The notes under the pieces: generated by a model | The model's database searches: none | Seen by the model: only the letters and a program-made list of their open reading frames with translations | Told to the model about the DNA's origin: nothing | Source of the DNA: Clostridia bacterium | GTDB lineage: Bacteria; Bacillota; Clostridia; Oscillospirales; CAG-272 | Direction of reading: 5' to 3' | Length of the DNA: 43,447 bases | Assembly (NCBI GenBank): GCA_017504205.1 | Contig: JAFVRO010000001.1 | Span: forward strand, 1-43,447 | Shown: piece by piece, positions 7,475 through 16,246 of the stretch | Layout: each line of letters begins with the position of its first letter | Numbering within the stretch: the stretch's first letter is position 1 | Position numbers and translations under genes: made by a program

Positions 7475-8860
7475 ATGGAATACCGTATCGAACATGACTC
7501 AATGGGTGAGGTCAAGGTCCCTGCTGACAAATATTGGGCAGCACAAACAGAGAGAAGCCACGAAAACTTTCTTATCGGCGTAGGAATAGAAACTATGCCC
7601 CGTGAGATCACTCACGCTTTTGGTGTACTTAAGAAGGCATGTGCAATAGCCAACAATGCACTCAAGCCTGAAAAGATGACCGACGCAAAGCTCGCAGCAA
7701 TTTCTGCAGCGTGCGACCGAGTTATGAGCGGAGAGCTCAACGAGCATTTCCCGCTGGTCGTTTGGCAGACCGGATCAGGCACACAGTCGAATATGAACGC
7801 CAATGAGGTTATCGCAAACTGCGGCACCGAAATGGCAGGCGACAAGCTTGAAAAGCCCCTTCATCCTAACGATGACATTAACATGAGCCAGAGCTCAAAT
7901 GACACCTTCCCCGCAGCAATGCACATTGCCGCAAAGATCATAATTGAGGATAAGCTTCTCCCCGCTATCGATCTTCTCATCGCTACCTTTGTTCGTCTCG
8001 AGGCAGAGAATGATGACGTTGTAAAGAGCGGAAGAACTCACCTCCAGGATGCAACCCCCATCAAGTTCTCACAGGAGATCTCCGGTTGGAGAACCTCTCT
8101 TGAAAGAGACAGAGAGATGATCGTTGCCGCCCTTCCGTTCCTTTCCGAGCTTGCTCTCGGCGGTACGGCTGTAGGTACCGGACTCAACTGTCCCAAGGGC
8201 TTCGACGTTAAGGTAGCAGAGGCTATCTCAGAGATTACAGGTAAGCACTTCGTTACTGCTCCCAATAAGTTCCACGCACTTACCTCAAAGGACGAAATCG
8301 TGTTCGCTCACGGCGCTCTCAAGGCACTTGCGGCAGATATGATGAAGATAGCAAATGACGTAAGATGGCTTGCATCAGGCCCAAGACTTGGAATCGGTGA
8401 GATCACTATTCCCGAGAACGAGCCCGGCTCCTCCATCATGCCCGGTAAGGTCAACCCCACTCAGTGCGAGCAGGCTACAATGGTAGCGGTTCAGGTTATG
8501 GGTAACGACGTAGCCGTTGGTATGGCAGCGTCCCAGGGTAACTTCGAGCTTAACGTATTCATGCCCGTTTGCATCTATAACTTCCTTCAGTCCGCACGTC
8601 TGCTTGCTGAATCCATCGTTTCATTTAACGATAAATGTGCAGTAGGCATCAAGGCTAACAGAGAAAAGATGCATTCCAATCTTCACAACTCCCTTATGCT
8701 TGTAACCGCTCTCAACCCCTACATAGGATATGAGAACGCAGCAAAAACCGTAAAGAAGGCATTTAAGGATAACGTATCCCTCAAAGAGGCGTGCGTAGCT
8801 CTCGGATTCCTCACCGCAGAGAAGTTCGACGAGGTATTCCACCCCGAGCAGATGGTTTGA
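7475..8860 (+). CDS. fumC: Class II fumarate hydratase (fumarase C, 461 aa)
   Basis: Interconverts malate and fumarate in the cytosol; oxygen-tolerant and Fe-S-free class II type. The N-terminus MEYRIEHDSMGEVKVPADKY is typical of FumC, and the superfamily signature GSSIMPGKVNP, with the catalytic Ser of the SS loop, is present around residue 315-325, as are GSGTQSNMNANE and SSNDTFPAAMH. Length 461 matches the family. I chose ATG 7475 because SD AAGGAA precedes it and homology begins there; an in-frame ATG at 7406 would add 23 unrelated residues and sit on the transcription start. Placed before the hdr-flx-frd genes, it probably supplies fumarate as electron acceptor from malate. Rex-like and palindromic sites upstream suggest redox control. 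Confidence 0.95.
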   Translation: MEYRIEHDSMGEVKVPADKYWAAQTERSHENFLIGVGIETMPREITHAFGVLKKACAIANNALKPEKMTDAKLAAISAACDRVMSGELNEHFPLVVWQTGSGTQSNMNANEVIANCGTEMAGDKLEKPLHPNDDINMSQSSNDTFPAAMHIAAKIIIEDKLLPAIDLLIATFVRLEAENDDVVKSGRTHLQDATPIKFSQEISGWRTSLERDREMIVAALPFLSELALGGTAVGTGLNCPKGFDVKVAEAISEITGKHFVTAPNKFHALTSKDEIVFAHGALKALAADMMKIANDVRWLASGPRLGIGEITIPENEPGSSIMPGKVNPTQCEQATMVAVQVMGNDVAVGMAASQGNFELNVFMPVCIYNFLQSARLLAESIVSFNDKCAVGIKANREKMHSNLHNSLMLVTALNPYIGYENAAKTVKKAFKDNVSLKEACVALGFLTAEKFDEVFHPEQMV

Positions 8861-8890
8861 TCACCTTAATACGGTAATAGAAAAGTTTAC

Positions 8891-8925
8891 AGCTTCCGCA
8901 CGCTGAACACGGTGTGCGGAATGCT
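8891..8925 (+). other. Stem-loop without T-run between fumC and hdrB
   Basis: AGC-TTCCGCAC (8891-8901) pairs with GTGCGGAA-(T)-GCT (8914-8925) around a 12-base loop. No U-run follows, so it is not a standard intrinsic terminator. It could stabilise the fumC 3' end or set the ratio of fumC to downstream mRNA. Confidence 0.5.
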
Positions 8926-8962
8926 CTGTTAGAACGATAATTTTAATATTGATTTATAGGAC

Positions 8963-8991
8963 TTGTTGTCCTTGATTCACAAGGTTATTAT
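8963..8991 (+). promoter_or_regulatory. Candidate promoter of the hdr-flx-frd operon
   Basis: TTGTTG (8963-8968), 17-bp spacer, TATTAT (8986-8991). Between the boxes lies TTGATTCACAA, whose right part TTCACAA equals a Rex half-site, but the left half is out of register, so a Rex site is only possible. Confidence 0.45.
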
Positions 8992-9028
8992 CTATTGAAC
9001 CCAAACACGAAAGGATGGCCCAAACATA

Positions 9029-9811
9029 ATGGTTTTTAATTACTATCCCGGATGTACTCTGAAAACTAAGGCTAAAGAGCTTGACGTAAAAGCACGCAAG
9101 GCAGCAGAGGCACTCGGCATAACGCTTGAGGAGCTTCCAGAATGGCAGTGCTGCGGTGGCGCATACCCATTGGCGCGTGACGAAATTGCTACCAAGCTTT
9201 CGTCGGTCAGAGCTCTTGTGTCCGCAAAGGAAAACGGTGGTACACTCGTCACTCTTTGCTCTGCGTGTCACAACGTCATCAAGCAGGTCAATAATGACAT
9301 GAAAACTGATGAATATATTTCCACAAGAGTGAATAACTACATAGGCGGTACACCTTATCACGGAGAGACCGAGGTAATACATTATCTTGAGATGCTCCGC
9401 GACAAAATAGGCTATGACGAAATTGCCAAAAAGGTAATCAATTCGCTCAAGGGTAAAAAGATCGCCGCATATTACGGATGCCTTTTACTTCGTCCCAATA
9501 GCGTTATGCGAATGGATAACCCGGAGAACCCCACAATAATTGAGGATCTTATCAGGGCGCTTGGAGCTGAGCCTGTGGTTTATGCAATGAGAAACGAATG
9601 TTGCGGCGGCTACGTTACACTTGAAGACAGAACGCTTGCGGTCAAGAGGAGTAATCTCATACTTGAGGATGCACAGGCACACGGCGCGGATATGATCGTT
9701 ACCGCATGCCCCCTCTGCCTTTATAACCTGACGAAAAACGGAACCGCAGGAGAGATTCCCGTGGTATACTTCACCGAGATACTTGCAGAAGCTCTCGGCA
9801 TAAACGATTAA
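9029..9811 (+). CDS. hdrB: HdrB-like CCG-domain heterodisulfide reductase subunit (260 aa)
   Basis: Carries two CCG (DUF224) motifs, each of the form CCG-x33-CxxC: C41-C42 with C77/C80 plus C9, and C191-C192 with C227/C230 plus C151. In methanogen HdrB these bind two noncubane [4Fe-4S] clusters that reduce the CoM-S-S-CoB disulfide. Bacteria lack these thiols, so the acceptor here is different: a protein disulfide or, as context suggests, the electron path to fumarate reductase encoded in the same operon. Full length for the family. First gene of the hdrBCA-flxDCBA-frdBA run; SD AAAGGA lies about 13 bases upstream of ATG, a little distant. Ten bases separate it from hdrC. Confidence 0.9.
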   Translation: MVFNYYPGCTLKTKAKELDVKARKAAEALGITLEELPEWQCCGGAYPLARDEIATKLSSVRALVSAKENGGTLVTLCSACHNVIKQVNNDMKTDEYISTRVNNYIGGTPYHGETEVIHYLEMLRDKIGYDEIAKKVINSLKGKKIAAYYGCLLLRPNSVMRMDNPENPTIIEDLIRALGAEPVVYAMRNECCGGYVTLEDRTLAVKRSNLILEDAQAHGADMIVTACPLCLYNLTKNGTAGEIPVVYFTEILAEALGIND

Positions 9812-9821
9812 GGGGGACGCT

Positions 9822-10214
9822 ATGCATAACAACGGAAATAGTCAGAAGGAACAAGTTCTCAGAATGAGCGGAACCGATCCCCTGAAATGTATGAGATGCG
9901 GTAAATGCACCGCAACCTGTCCTTCATACGACGAGATGGAATATCATCCCCATCAGTTTGTTTATATGGTTGAAAAGGGAGATATCGAGACACTTAAAAA
10001 GTCGGATTCATTTTATAAATGCCTCAGCTGCTTTGCCTGCATCGAAAGATGCCCCAGAGGCGTTGAGCCCGCAAAGCTCGTAGAGGCAGTACGCCTGCTC
10101 GTTATAAGAGAGCAGGGAGCTAACCACTTAAAACCCGAACAGATCTGCGCGATTCTCGATGAGGAGCTTCCTCAGCAGGCAATAGTAACCGCGTTGCGCA
10201 AGTACAGTAAGTAA
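9822..10214 (+). CDS. hdrC: HdrC-like two-cluster ferredoxin subunit (130 aa)
   Basis: Small cytosolic electron carrier subunit with two [4Fe-4S] motifs: CMRCGKCTATCP (C23, C26, C29, C33) and CLSCFACIERCP (C67, C70, C73, C77). In Hdr complexes HdrC links the flavin subunit HdrA to the catalytic HdrB. The protein is short, as in bacterial HdrC, and lacks membrane segments, so it is the soluble HdrABC type, not membrane-bound HdrDE. It lies 10 bp after hdrB and 12 bp before hdrA, in one operon. Confidence 0.9.
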   Translation: MHNNGNSQKEQVLRMSGTDPLKCMRCGKCTATCPSYDEMEYHPHQFVYMVEKGDIETLKKSDSFYKCLSCFACIERCPRGVEPAKLVEAVRLLVIREQGANHLKPEQICAILDEELPQQAIVTALRKYSK

Positions 10215-10226
10215 GGAGGATACGTC

Positions 10227-12221
10227 ATGCAAAGAATAGGTGTTTTCGTATGTCACTGCGGAACGAACATAGCTGCAACTGTGGACGTCGTTCGCGTAGC
10301 AGAGGCACTCGGTAAAGAAAACGGCGTGGTATTCTCCACCGAATATCAGTATATGTGCTCTGAGTCGGGTCAGAATCTTATTCAGGACGCGATCCGCGAG
10401 CATAAGCTCACAGGTATCGTTGTTTGCTCCTGCTCACCCAGAATGCACGAGGCTACCTTCCGCAAGACCGCCGCTAAGGCAGGACTTAATCCCTATATGG
10501 TAGAGATCGCAAATATCCGTGAGCAGTGCTCCTGGATACATAAGGATATCCCAAGTGCTACCGAGAAGGCAATTATCCTCGGCAGAGCCGCAATCGCAAA
10601 GGTTCACCTTAACGCTCCCCTCATCGCAGGAACGAGCCCTGTTGCAAAGCGCGCCCTTGTTATAGGTGGCGGTATCGCGGGTATTCAGACCGCGCTTGAT
10701 ATTGCAGATGCAGGCTTCAAGGTGGATATAGTTGAGAAGTCTCCGACAATCGGAGGAAAAATGACTCAGCTCGACAAGACCTTCCCGACGCTCGACTGCG
10801 CCGCGTGTATCCTCACGCCTAAAATGGTAGATGCCGCTCAGCACGAGAATATCACCATCTACGCCTTCAGTGAGGTCGAAAGCGTTAAAGGATTTGTCGG
10901 TAACTTCGACGTTACCATACGCCGTAAGGCAAGATATGTCAAAGAGGATATCTGTACCGGATGCGGACTTTGCACTGAAAAGTGTCCTCAGAAGAAGGTT
11001 CCCAATGAGTTCAATATGGGACTTGATAACCGCCGCGCGGTTTATATCCCCTTTGCTCAGGCAGTGCCGAAGGTCGCAACTATAGACCCCGACTACTGTA
11101 CTATGCTTAAGACGGGCAAATGCGGAGTTTGCTCCAAGGTCTGCACCGCAAATGCAATAGATTATACTCAGAAGGATAGCTTCGTTGAGGAAAAATACGG
11201 CGCAATCGTAGTTGCAACCGGTTTCAATCCGATTAGTCTTGACTCTTACAACGAGTACGCATATGCGCAAAGCCCCGACGTCGTTTCCTCGCTTGAGTTC
11301 GAACGTATTACCAACGCCGCAGGCCCCACAGGCGGCAAGCTTCTCCGCCCTTCCGACGGTAAGCACCCCCACACCATTGTTTTCGTTCAGTGCGTAGGAT
11401 CAAGATGCTCCGCCGAGAACGAGCACGGTAAGGAGTATTGCTCCAAGATCTGCTGTATGTATACCGCAAAGCACGCAATGCTCACAAGAGAAAAATACCC
11501 TGACACCGAGGTCTACGTTTTCTATATCGACGTCAGAACTCCCGGAAAGGGATTTGATGAGTTCTACCGTCGTGCAGTAGAGGAATACGGCGTTCATTAT
11601 ATCAAAGGAATGGTAGGTAAGGTTGTTCCTCAGGGGGATAAGCTCAAGGTTCAGGCATCCGACCTTCTTGGAGGTGAACAGCTTCATATCGATGCGGATA
11701 TGGTAGTACTTGCCGCCGCAATCGAGCCCGATAAGTCCGCAAGACCTCTTGCAACAATGCTCACCGCAAGCATGGACACCAATGACTTCTTCACGGAGGC
11801 GCATCCCAAGCTCCGTCCCGTAGAAAGCCCCACCGCAGGTATATTCCTTTCGGGCGCGTGCCAGGGTCCCAAGGATATTCCGGAGACGGTATCTCAGGCA
11901 GGAGCCGCTGCCGCAAAAGTCATCGGCCTGCTTGCTAAGGATTCACTCGTCTGCAACCCGTGCGTTGCTCATTCCGATGAGCTCATGTGTAACGGTTGCT
12001 CACAGTGTGAAAAGGTTTGCCCGTACGGCGCTATAACCTATGAAAGCAAGGAATTCAGAATGCCCGACAGAACAACCAAGCTTCGCCGTGTTGCAATAGT
12101 CAACGAAGCGGTCTGCCAGGGATGCGGTGCTTGTACCGTAACCTGTCCGTCAGGAGCTATGGATCTTAAAGGATTTACAACAAGACAGATTATGGCGGAG
12201 GTAGATGCAATATGCAGATAA
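10227..12221 (+). CDS. hdrA: HdrA-like FAD-binding electron-bifurcating subunit (664 aa)
   Basis: Central flavoprotein of an HdrABC complex. The N-terminus has the HdrA Cys-rich segment (VCHCGTN, C9-C11; C44; C67/C69), then a Rossmann FAD site GGGIAG (147-152), an inserted ferredoxin-like region starting with CTGCGLCTEKCP (C243-C253), and two C-terminal [4Fe-4S] motifs, CNGCSQCEKVCP from residue 588 and CQGCGACTVTCP from 630. In characterised complexes the HdrA FAD splits electron pairs between ferredoxin and a high-potential acceptor. No in-frame TGA, so no selenocysteine here. SD AAGGAGG precedes ATG. The 3' end overlaps flxD by 10 bases, so the two are coupled. Confidence 0.93.
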   Translation: MQRIGVFVCHCGTNIAATVDVVRVAEALGKENGVVFSTEYQYMCSESGQNLIQDAIREHKLTGIVVCSCSPRMHEATFRKTAAKAGLNPYMVEIANIREQCSWIHKDIPSATEKAIILGRAAIAKVHLNAPLIAGTSPVAKRALVIGGGIAGIQTALDIADAGFKVDIVEKSPTIGGKMTQLDKTFPTLDCAACILTPKMVDAAQHENITIYAFSEVESVKGFVGNFDVTIRRKARYVKEDICTGCGLCTEKCPQKKVPNEFNMGLDNRRAVYIPFAQAVPKVATIDPDYCTMLKTGKCGVCSKVCTANAIDYTQKDSFVEEKYGAIVVATGFNPISLDSYNEYAYAQSPDVVSSLEFERITNAAGPTGGKLLRPSDGKHPHTIVFVQCVGSRCSAENEHGKEYCSKICCMYTAKHAMLTREKYPDTEVYVFYIDVRTPGKGFDEFYRRAVEEYGVHYIKGMVGKVVPQGDKLKVQASDLLGGEQLHIDADMVVLAAAIEPDKSARPLATMLTASMDTNDFFTEAHPKLRPVESPTAGIFLSGACQGPKDIPETVSQAGAAAAKVIGLLAKDSLVCNPCVAHSDELMCNGCSQCEKVCPYGAITYESKEFRMPDRTTKLRRVAIVNEAVCQGCGACTVTCPSGAMDLKGFTTRQIMAEVDAICR

Positions 12222-12667
12222 ACGAAAACGTAACTACAAACGAAGCCTTCAAGCCCCTTATAGTAGCATTCTGCTGTAATTGGTGCTCATATGCAGGAGC
12301 TGACCTTGCGGGAACTAACAGACTTAATTACCCCGCAGATGTCAAGATCATCCGCGTTCCTTGCTCCTGCCGCGTAAACCCTACCTTTATCCTCAAGGCA
12401 TTCCAAAAGGGTGCTGACGGAGTTATCATCTGCGGATGTCATCCCGGTGACTGCCACTACACGTCAGGTAACTATTACGCAAGAAGAAGAATGACGCTTC
12501 TGTTCTCAATGCTCGATTATCTCGGTATAGAGAAGGAAAGAACCCGTGTTGAGTGGGTCTCCGCCGCCGAGGGTGTAAAATTCGCAGATACAATGAACTC
12601 CTTCGTCGAGACGATCACCAAGCTTGGACGAAACAAGAGATTGGAGGACCTCAGATGCAGGAAATGA
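12212..12667 (+). CDS. flxD: MvhD/FlxD-like [2Fe-2S] linker subunit (151 aa)
   Basis: Small cysteine-rich protein of the MvhD family (C21, C22, C25, C51, C53, C74, C76, C81), with CGCHPGDCHY typical of the group. In methanogens MvhD joins the hydrogenase MvhAG to HdrA; in anaerobic bacteria FlxD joins the NADH-oxidising FlxABC module to HdrA. No hydrogenase genes are here, so FlxD is the better name. It overlaps hdrA by 10 bases at its start and flxC by 13 bases at its end. Confidence 0.87.
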   Translation: MQINENVTTNEAFKPLIVAFCCNWCSYAGADLAGTNRLNYPADVKIIRVPCSCRVNPTFILKAFQKGADGVIICGCHPGDCHYTSGNYYARRRMTLLFSMLDYLGIEKERTRVEWVSAAEGVKFADTMNSFVETITKLGRNKRLEDLRCRK

Positions 12668-13638
12668 TCAATATTATGAAAAATCGCGCAATAGAGCTGA
12701 TGAATGACGGCACAGTAGCCCGTGTCATTGGCTGGTCACGCGGAGAATTTGTATACGATATGATCCCCACCGTATTTAATTCGGTAGAGGACGTGGAAAA
12801 GAGCTTTGCTTACAGCGATTTCTGCGGAAGCAATCTCTCAAAATATCTTATAGAACAAGGCTCAAAGGAAGGCAAGACTCTTGTTTTCCTGAAGCCCTGC
12901 GATACTTACAGCTTCAATCAACTCCTTACCGAGCACAGAATTGACCGCGAAAAGGTCTACGTTGTAGGCATCGAATGCCAGGGTAAGCTCAATTATGAGC
13001 TTCTCAAAAAGGCAGGGGTAAAACGCCTCGTAAGTGCTGACGTTGAAGGCGATACCGTTACCGTAACGGACGCAAAGGGAACGTACACACTTCCCGCAGT
13101 CGACGTGTTGGCTGAAAGATGCGTCAACTGCAAGAGCCGTAAGCACGTTGTATACGACGAGCTTATCGGACAGAGCGGAGAGGTGCTCGACAGTCACAGA
13201 TTTGATATGGTCGCAGAGCTTGAAGCACTTTCACCTACTGAAAGATTTGAATTCTGGCAGGAGCAGCTTTCAAAGTGCATACGTTGTAATGCCTGCCGTA
13301 AGGTCTGCCCCGCTTGCACCTGCGAAAAATGCGTGTTCGATAACGATGCCTCGGGAATTGCAACAAAAGCAAACTCCGATAGCTTCGAGGAGAAAATGTA
13401 CCATATCATCAGAGCCTTCCACGTTGTCGGCAGATGCACCGATTGCGGCGAATGCTCAAGAGTATGCCCCGAGAATATTCCTCTCCACCTCCTTAACCGT
13501 AAGTTTATCAAGGATATAAACGAGCTCTACGGTGAGTATCAGGCAGGCGAGGAGGCAGGAAGCCGCAATCCGCTTGTAAGTTATACGACCGACGATTGCG
13601 AGCCCGACGTAGTCTATGAAAGAGGGGGTAACGAGTGA
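12655..13638 (+). CDS. flxC: FlxC-like iron-sulfur subunit (327 aa)
   Basis: Cytosolic Fe-S protein resembling the third subunit of FlxABCD, with a domain shared with F420-hydrogenase/dehydrogenase beta-type proteins in its first 180 residues and two C-terminal [4Fe-4S] motifs: CIRCNACRKVCP (C208-C218), followed by more Cys at 221, 223 and 226, and CTDCGECSRVCP (C261-C271). Start chosen at ATG 12655, with SD GGAGGA at 12643-12648; the in-frame ATG at 12553 would overlap flxD by over 100 bases. It likely carries electrons between the NADH-oxidising FlxA/FlxB and FlxD/HdrA. Stop overlaps the flxB start as TGATG. Confidence 0.78.
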   Translation: MQEMINIMKNRAIELMNDGTVARVIGWSRGEFVYDMIPTVFNSVEDVEKSFAYSDFCGSNLSKYLIEQGSKEGKTLVFLKPCDTYSFNQLLTEHRIDREKVYVVGIECQGKLNYELLKKAGVKRLVSADVEGDTVTVTDAKGTYTLPAVDVLAERCVNCKSRKHVVYDELIGQSGEVLDSHRFDMVAELEALSPTERFEFWQEQLSKCIRCNACRKVCPACTCEKCVFDNDASGIATKANSDSFEEKMYHIIRAFHVVGRCTDCGECSRVCPENIPLHLLNRKFIKDINELYGEYQAGEEAGSRNPLVSYTTDDCEPDVVYERGGNE

Positions 13639-14678
13639 TGTCAGTATTTAAGAAGATCGCCATAGCAGACCTTGATAAGCTGTTTGCTAAGACGTCCGAA
13701 AAAATGAGTATCTACGTACCCACCGATAATAAAGACGGAGATGCCGTATACACCGAATGGAAGGACGGCGTTAAGCTCAGTGATGCAGTGAATACCCTCA
13801 GAAGCGCAAAGGACTTCTTCTTCCCGCAGACTGAAAACCTTGCAGGCTTCAAGCTCGTGGGCAAAACCATAGAAATGTACCGCACTGCTGAGGAAAAGGA
13901 GGACTTTGTCCTCTTCGGCGTAAGAGCTTGCGACGTAAAAAGCTTTGCGATCCTTGACAGCGTTTTCCTCGCTGATCCCGTAGATACCTTTTACGCCGCA
14001 CGCCGTGAGCACGGTATCGTGGTCGCGCTTGCCTGTAACGATGCTAATGATACCTGCTTCTGCAAGACCTTCGGTATCGATCCTGCAGAGCCCGGCGCCG
14101 ACGTAAGCGCATGGAAAAATGCAGATGAAATGTTTTTCAAGGCAAATACCGATAAGGGCGCCGCTTGGCTTGCCTCCGTTTCAGACGTCCTCGAGGATGC
14201 AGAAAACGGTGAGGGTGTAGTAGCAGACGTAAAACAGAGTATTAACGAAATGATGTCAACGCTTCCGCTTTCAGGTCTTACTACCGAAAGCTTTGACGGC
14301 AAAAATTTGCTTGAGGCGTTCAACTCCCCCGAATGGAAGGATCTCTCAAGCACTTGCCTTGGTTGCGGAACCTGTACCTTCTATTGCCCCACCTGTCAGT
14401 GCTACGATATAAGAGAATTTGACACCGGTAACGGCGTTAAGAGATTCAGATGCTGGGATAGCTGCATGTATTCCGATTTTACTAAAATGGCTGCAGAAAA
14501 CCCCAGACACACTCAGCTTGAAAGATTCCGTCAGAGATTTATGCACAAGCTTGTGTACTATCCTATGAATAATAACGGCGTATACGGATGCGTCGGATGC
14601 GGCAGATGCCTTGCCAAATGCCCGATCTCAATGAATATTGTCAAAGTAATGAAAACCGTCGGAAAGGAGAAGGCCTGA
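13638..14678 (+). CDS. flxB: FlxB / AsrA-like 4Fe-4S dicluster subunit (346 aa)
   Basis: Belongs to the AsrA (anaerobic sulfite reductase A)-like family. The C-terminal part has two [4Fe-4S] motifs, CLGCGTCTFYCP (C240-C250) and CVGCGRCLAKCP (C318-C328), with a conserved RCWDSC segment between. AsrA itself passes electrons from AsrB to the sirohaem subunit AsrC; no AsrC is encoded here, so this is the FlxB role within an NADH:Hdr complex. A GTG directly before ATG (13635) could also start translation; I chose ATG 13638, nine bases after AGAGGGGG. The gene follows flxC with a one-base overlap and precedes flxA by 36 bp. Confidence 0.83.
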   Translation: MSVFKKIAIADLDKLFAKTSEKMSIYVPTDNKDGDAVYTEWKDGVKLSDAVNTLRSAKDFFFPQTENLAGFKLVGKTIEMYRTAEEKEDFVLFGVRACDVKSFAILDSVFLADPVDTFYAARREHGIVVALACNDANDTCFCKTFGIDPAEPGADVSAWKNADEMFFKANTDKGAAWLASVSDVLEDAENGEGVVADVKQSINEMMSTLPLSGLTTESFDGKNLLEAFNSPEWKDLSSTCLGCGTCTFYCPTCQCYDIREFDTGNGVKRFRCWDSCMYSDFTKMAAENPRHTQLERFRQRFMHKLVYYPMNNNGVYGCVGCGRCLAKCPISMNIVKVMKTVGKEKA

Positions 14679-14714
14679 GGATTGCCCTGAAAATTAAGGT
14701 AACCAAAGGAAACA

Positions 14715-15545
14715 ATGCAAATGATAGATGCTTTAATACCAACCGTCGGCGTCGTAACGGATATCAGAATCGACACGCCGGACGTAAAAACCTTCAGAGT
14801 TGTAACTCCCGATGGAAAAAAAGCGTTTGACCATATGCCGGGTCAGTGCGCAATGCTTTCCATCCCCGGTGTCGGTGAGGCTATGTTCTCCATAACAAGC
14901 TCACCAACCAATACCGAGTATATGGAATTCAGCATTAAAAAATGCGGATGCCTCACCGATTGGCTCCATAGAATGGACGTCGGTCAGCAGATACTCATCA
15001 GAGGCCCGTACGGTAACGGATTTCCCGTCGAAACTACATTCAAGGGTAAGGATATGCTCTTTATTGCGGGTGGTATCGGACTTGCCCCCTTGCGCTCAGT
15101 AATCAATTACTGCCGTCACTACCGTGAAAATTACGGCAAGATTGATATAGTTTACGGCGCAAGATCAAGCGCAGATCTCGTGGACTACAATGAGATCATT
15201 ACCGAATGGGTAGGTGACACCGATACAAATGTACACCTTACCATCGACCGCCCCGAGGATAGCTGGGACGGACACGTTGGATTTGTACCCAATTTCGTAA
15301 AGGAACTTGGATTTACCACCGATAAGATCGTTATTCTCTGCGGTCCTCCAATAATGATTAAGTTCACACTTGCAGGACTCAAGGAAATGGGATACGTGGA
15401 TACCCAGGTGTTTACCACGATGGAAATGAAAATGAAATGCGGTATAGGTAAGTGCGGAAGATGCAATATCGGCTCAAAATACGTCTGCAAGGACGGCCCC
15501 GTATTCAGCTTTGATCAGCTCAGCGAGCTGCCCGATGAGTATTAA
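14715..15545 (+). CDS. flxA: FlxA / AsrB-like NAD(P)H:FAD oxidoreductase (276 aa)
   Basis: The NADH entry point. A ferredoxin-reductase fold: FAD-binding barrel with SITSSP (59-64) and RGPYGNGFP (96-104), NAD(P)-binding GGIGLAP (119-125) and CGPP (209-212), and a C-terminal [2Fe-2S] motif CGIGKCGRC...C (C242, C247, C250, C258). This is the layout of AsrB, FlxA and dihydroorotate dehydrogenase PyrK-type reductases. In Desulfovibrio FlxA is the NADH-oxidising subunit of FlxABCD-HdrABC. SD AAAGGA before ATG 14715; a second in-frame ATG two codons on is also possible. Linked to frdB by 14 bp. Confidence 0.87.
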   Translation: MQMIDALIPTVGVVTDIRIDTPDVKTFRVVTPDGKKAFDHMPGQCAMLSIPGVGEAMFSITSSPTNTEYMEFSIKKCGCLTDWLHRMDVGQQILIRGPYGNGFPVETTFKGKDMLFIAGGIGLAPLRSVINYCRHYRENYGKIDIVYGARSSADLVDYNEIITEWVGDTDTNVHLTIDRPEDSWDGHVGFVPNFVKELGFTTDKIVILCGPPIMIKFTLAGLKEMGYVDTQVFTTMEMKMKCGIGKCGRCNIGSKYVCKDGPVFSFDQLSELPDEY

Positions 15546-15559
15546 AAGGAGAAACCACA

Positions 15560-16234
15560 ATGGAAAAAACAGTTAACGTATATTTAATGGGTAAAAAATA
15601 TGAAGTACCCTCCAACCTTACGGTAATGGGAGCTATGGAGTATTCCGGCTATCAGATCGTAAGAGGCTGCGGTTGCCGTTGCGGCTTCTGCGGTGCCTGC
15701 GCAGTAATATACAGAATCAAGGGCGATAACGAGCTTAAGACTTGCCTTGCATGTCAGACACAGGTTCTTGACAATATGTATATTGCAACCCTTCCGTTCT
15801 TCCCACTTGAGAAGAAGCCCTACGAGATCGCCAACGTAAAGCCCACCGAGCAGATCATGATGCAGCTTTACCCCGAGATCTATGCTTGCATTGGCTGCAA
15901 CGCCTGCACCAAGTCCTGTACTCAAGGCCTTAACGTAATGCAGTACATAGCATACGCTCAGCGCGGCGAATACGAGAAATGCGCCGAGGAATCCTTTGAC
16001 TGCGTAATGTGCGGAGTTTGCTCCTCACGTTGCCCCGCAGGAATAAGCCATCCCCAGGTGGGCTTGCTTGCTCGCAGACTTACCGGTAAGTATATCTCCC
16101 CTGAGTCACAACACCTTATCGAGCGCGTTGCCGCAATAGAGCAGGGAGACTTCAAGGCAATAATCGAGGAGCTTATGCAAAAGCCCATCGAGGAGCTCAA
16201 GGAACTTTATAACACCAGAGTAATTGAGAAATAA
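15560..16234 (+). CDS. frdB: Fumarate reductase iron-sulfur subunit, soluble type (224 aa)
   Basis: SdhB/FrdB-like electron-transfer subunit. The N-terminal domain binds a plant-type [2Fe-2S] cluster (C39, C44, C47, C62); the C-terminal part has two ferredoxin-like motifs, CIGCNACTKSC (C110-C120) and CVMCGVCSSRCP (C148-C158), instead of the usual mixed [4Fe-4S]/[3Fe-4S] pattern. It resembles the front half of methanogen TfrB (thiol:fumarate reductase), but lacks the CCG domain that TfrB has at its C-terminus; the CCG domain is supplied by hdrB in the same operon. No membrane anchor gene (frdC/D) lies nearby. SD AAAGGAG; 12 bp before frdA. Confidence 0.85.
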   Translation: MEKTVNVYLMGKKYEVPSNLTVMGAMEYSGYQIVRGCGCRCGFCGACAVIYRIKGDNELKTCLACQTQVLDNMYIATLPFFPLEKKPYEIANVKPTEQIMMQLYPEIYACIGCNACTKSCTQGLNVMQYIAYAQRGEYEKCAEESFDCVMCGVCSSRCPAGISHPQVGLLARRLTGKYISPESQHLIERVAAIEQGDFKAIIEELMQKPIEELKELYNTRVIEK

Positions 16235-16246
16235 GGAGGCAGAATA

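Noticed and set aside
10434..11372. 312-aa minus-strand ORF inside hdrA
   Set aside because: Shadow of a high-confidence gene; no SD, no recognisable domain.
9029..12667. Methanogen-type heterodisulfide reductase using CoM/CoB, or link to a hydrogenase
   Set aside because: The flanking genes are clostridial and there is no hydrogenase (MvhAG) gene; the Flx NADH module is present instead.
12655..15545. Anaerobic sulfite reductase AsrAB(C)
   Set aside because: FlxB and FlxA resemble AsrA and AsrB, but no sirohaem subunit AsrC is present and the genes sit with HdrABC and MvhD-like FlxD.
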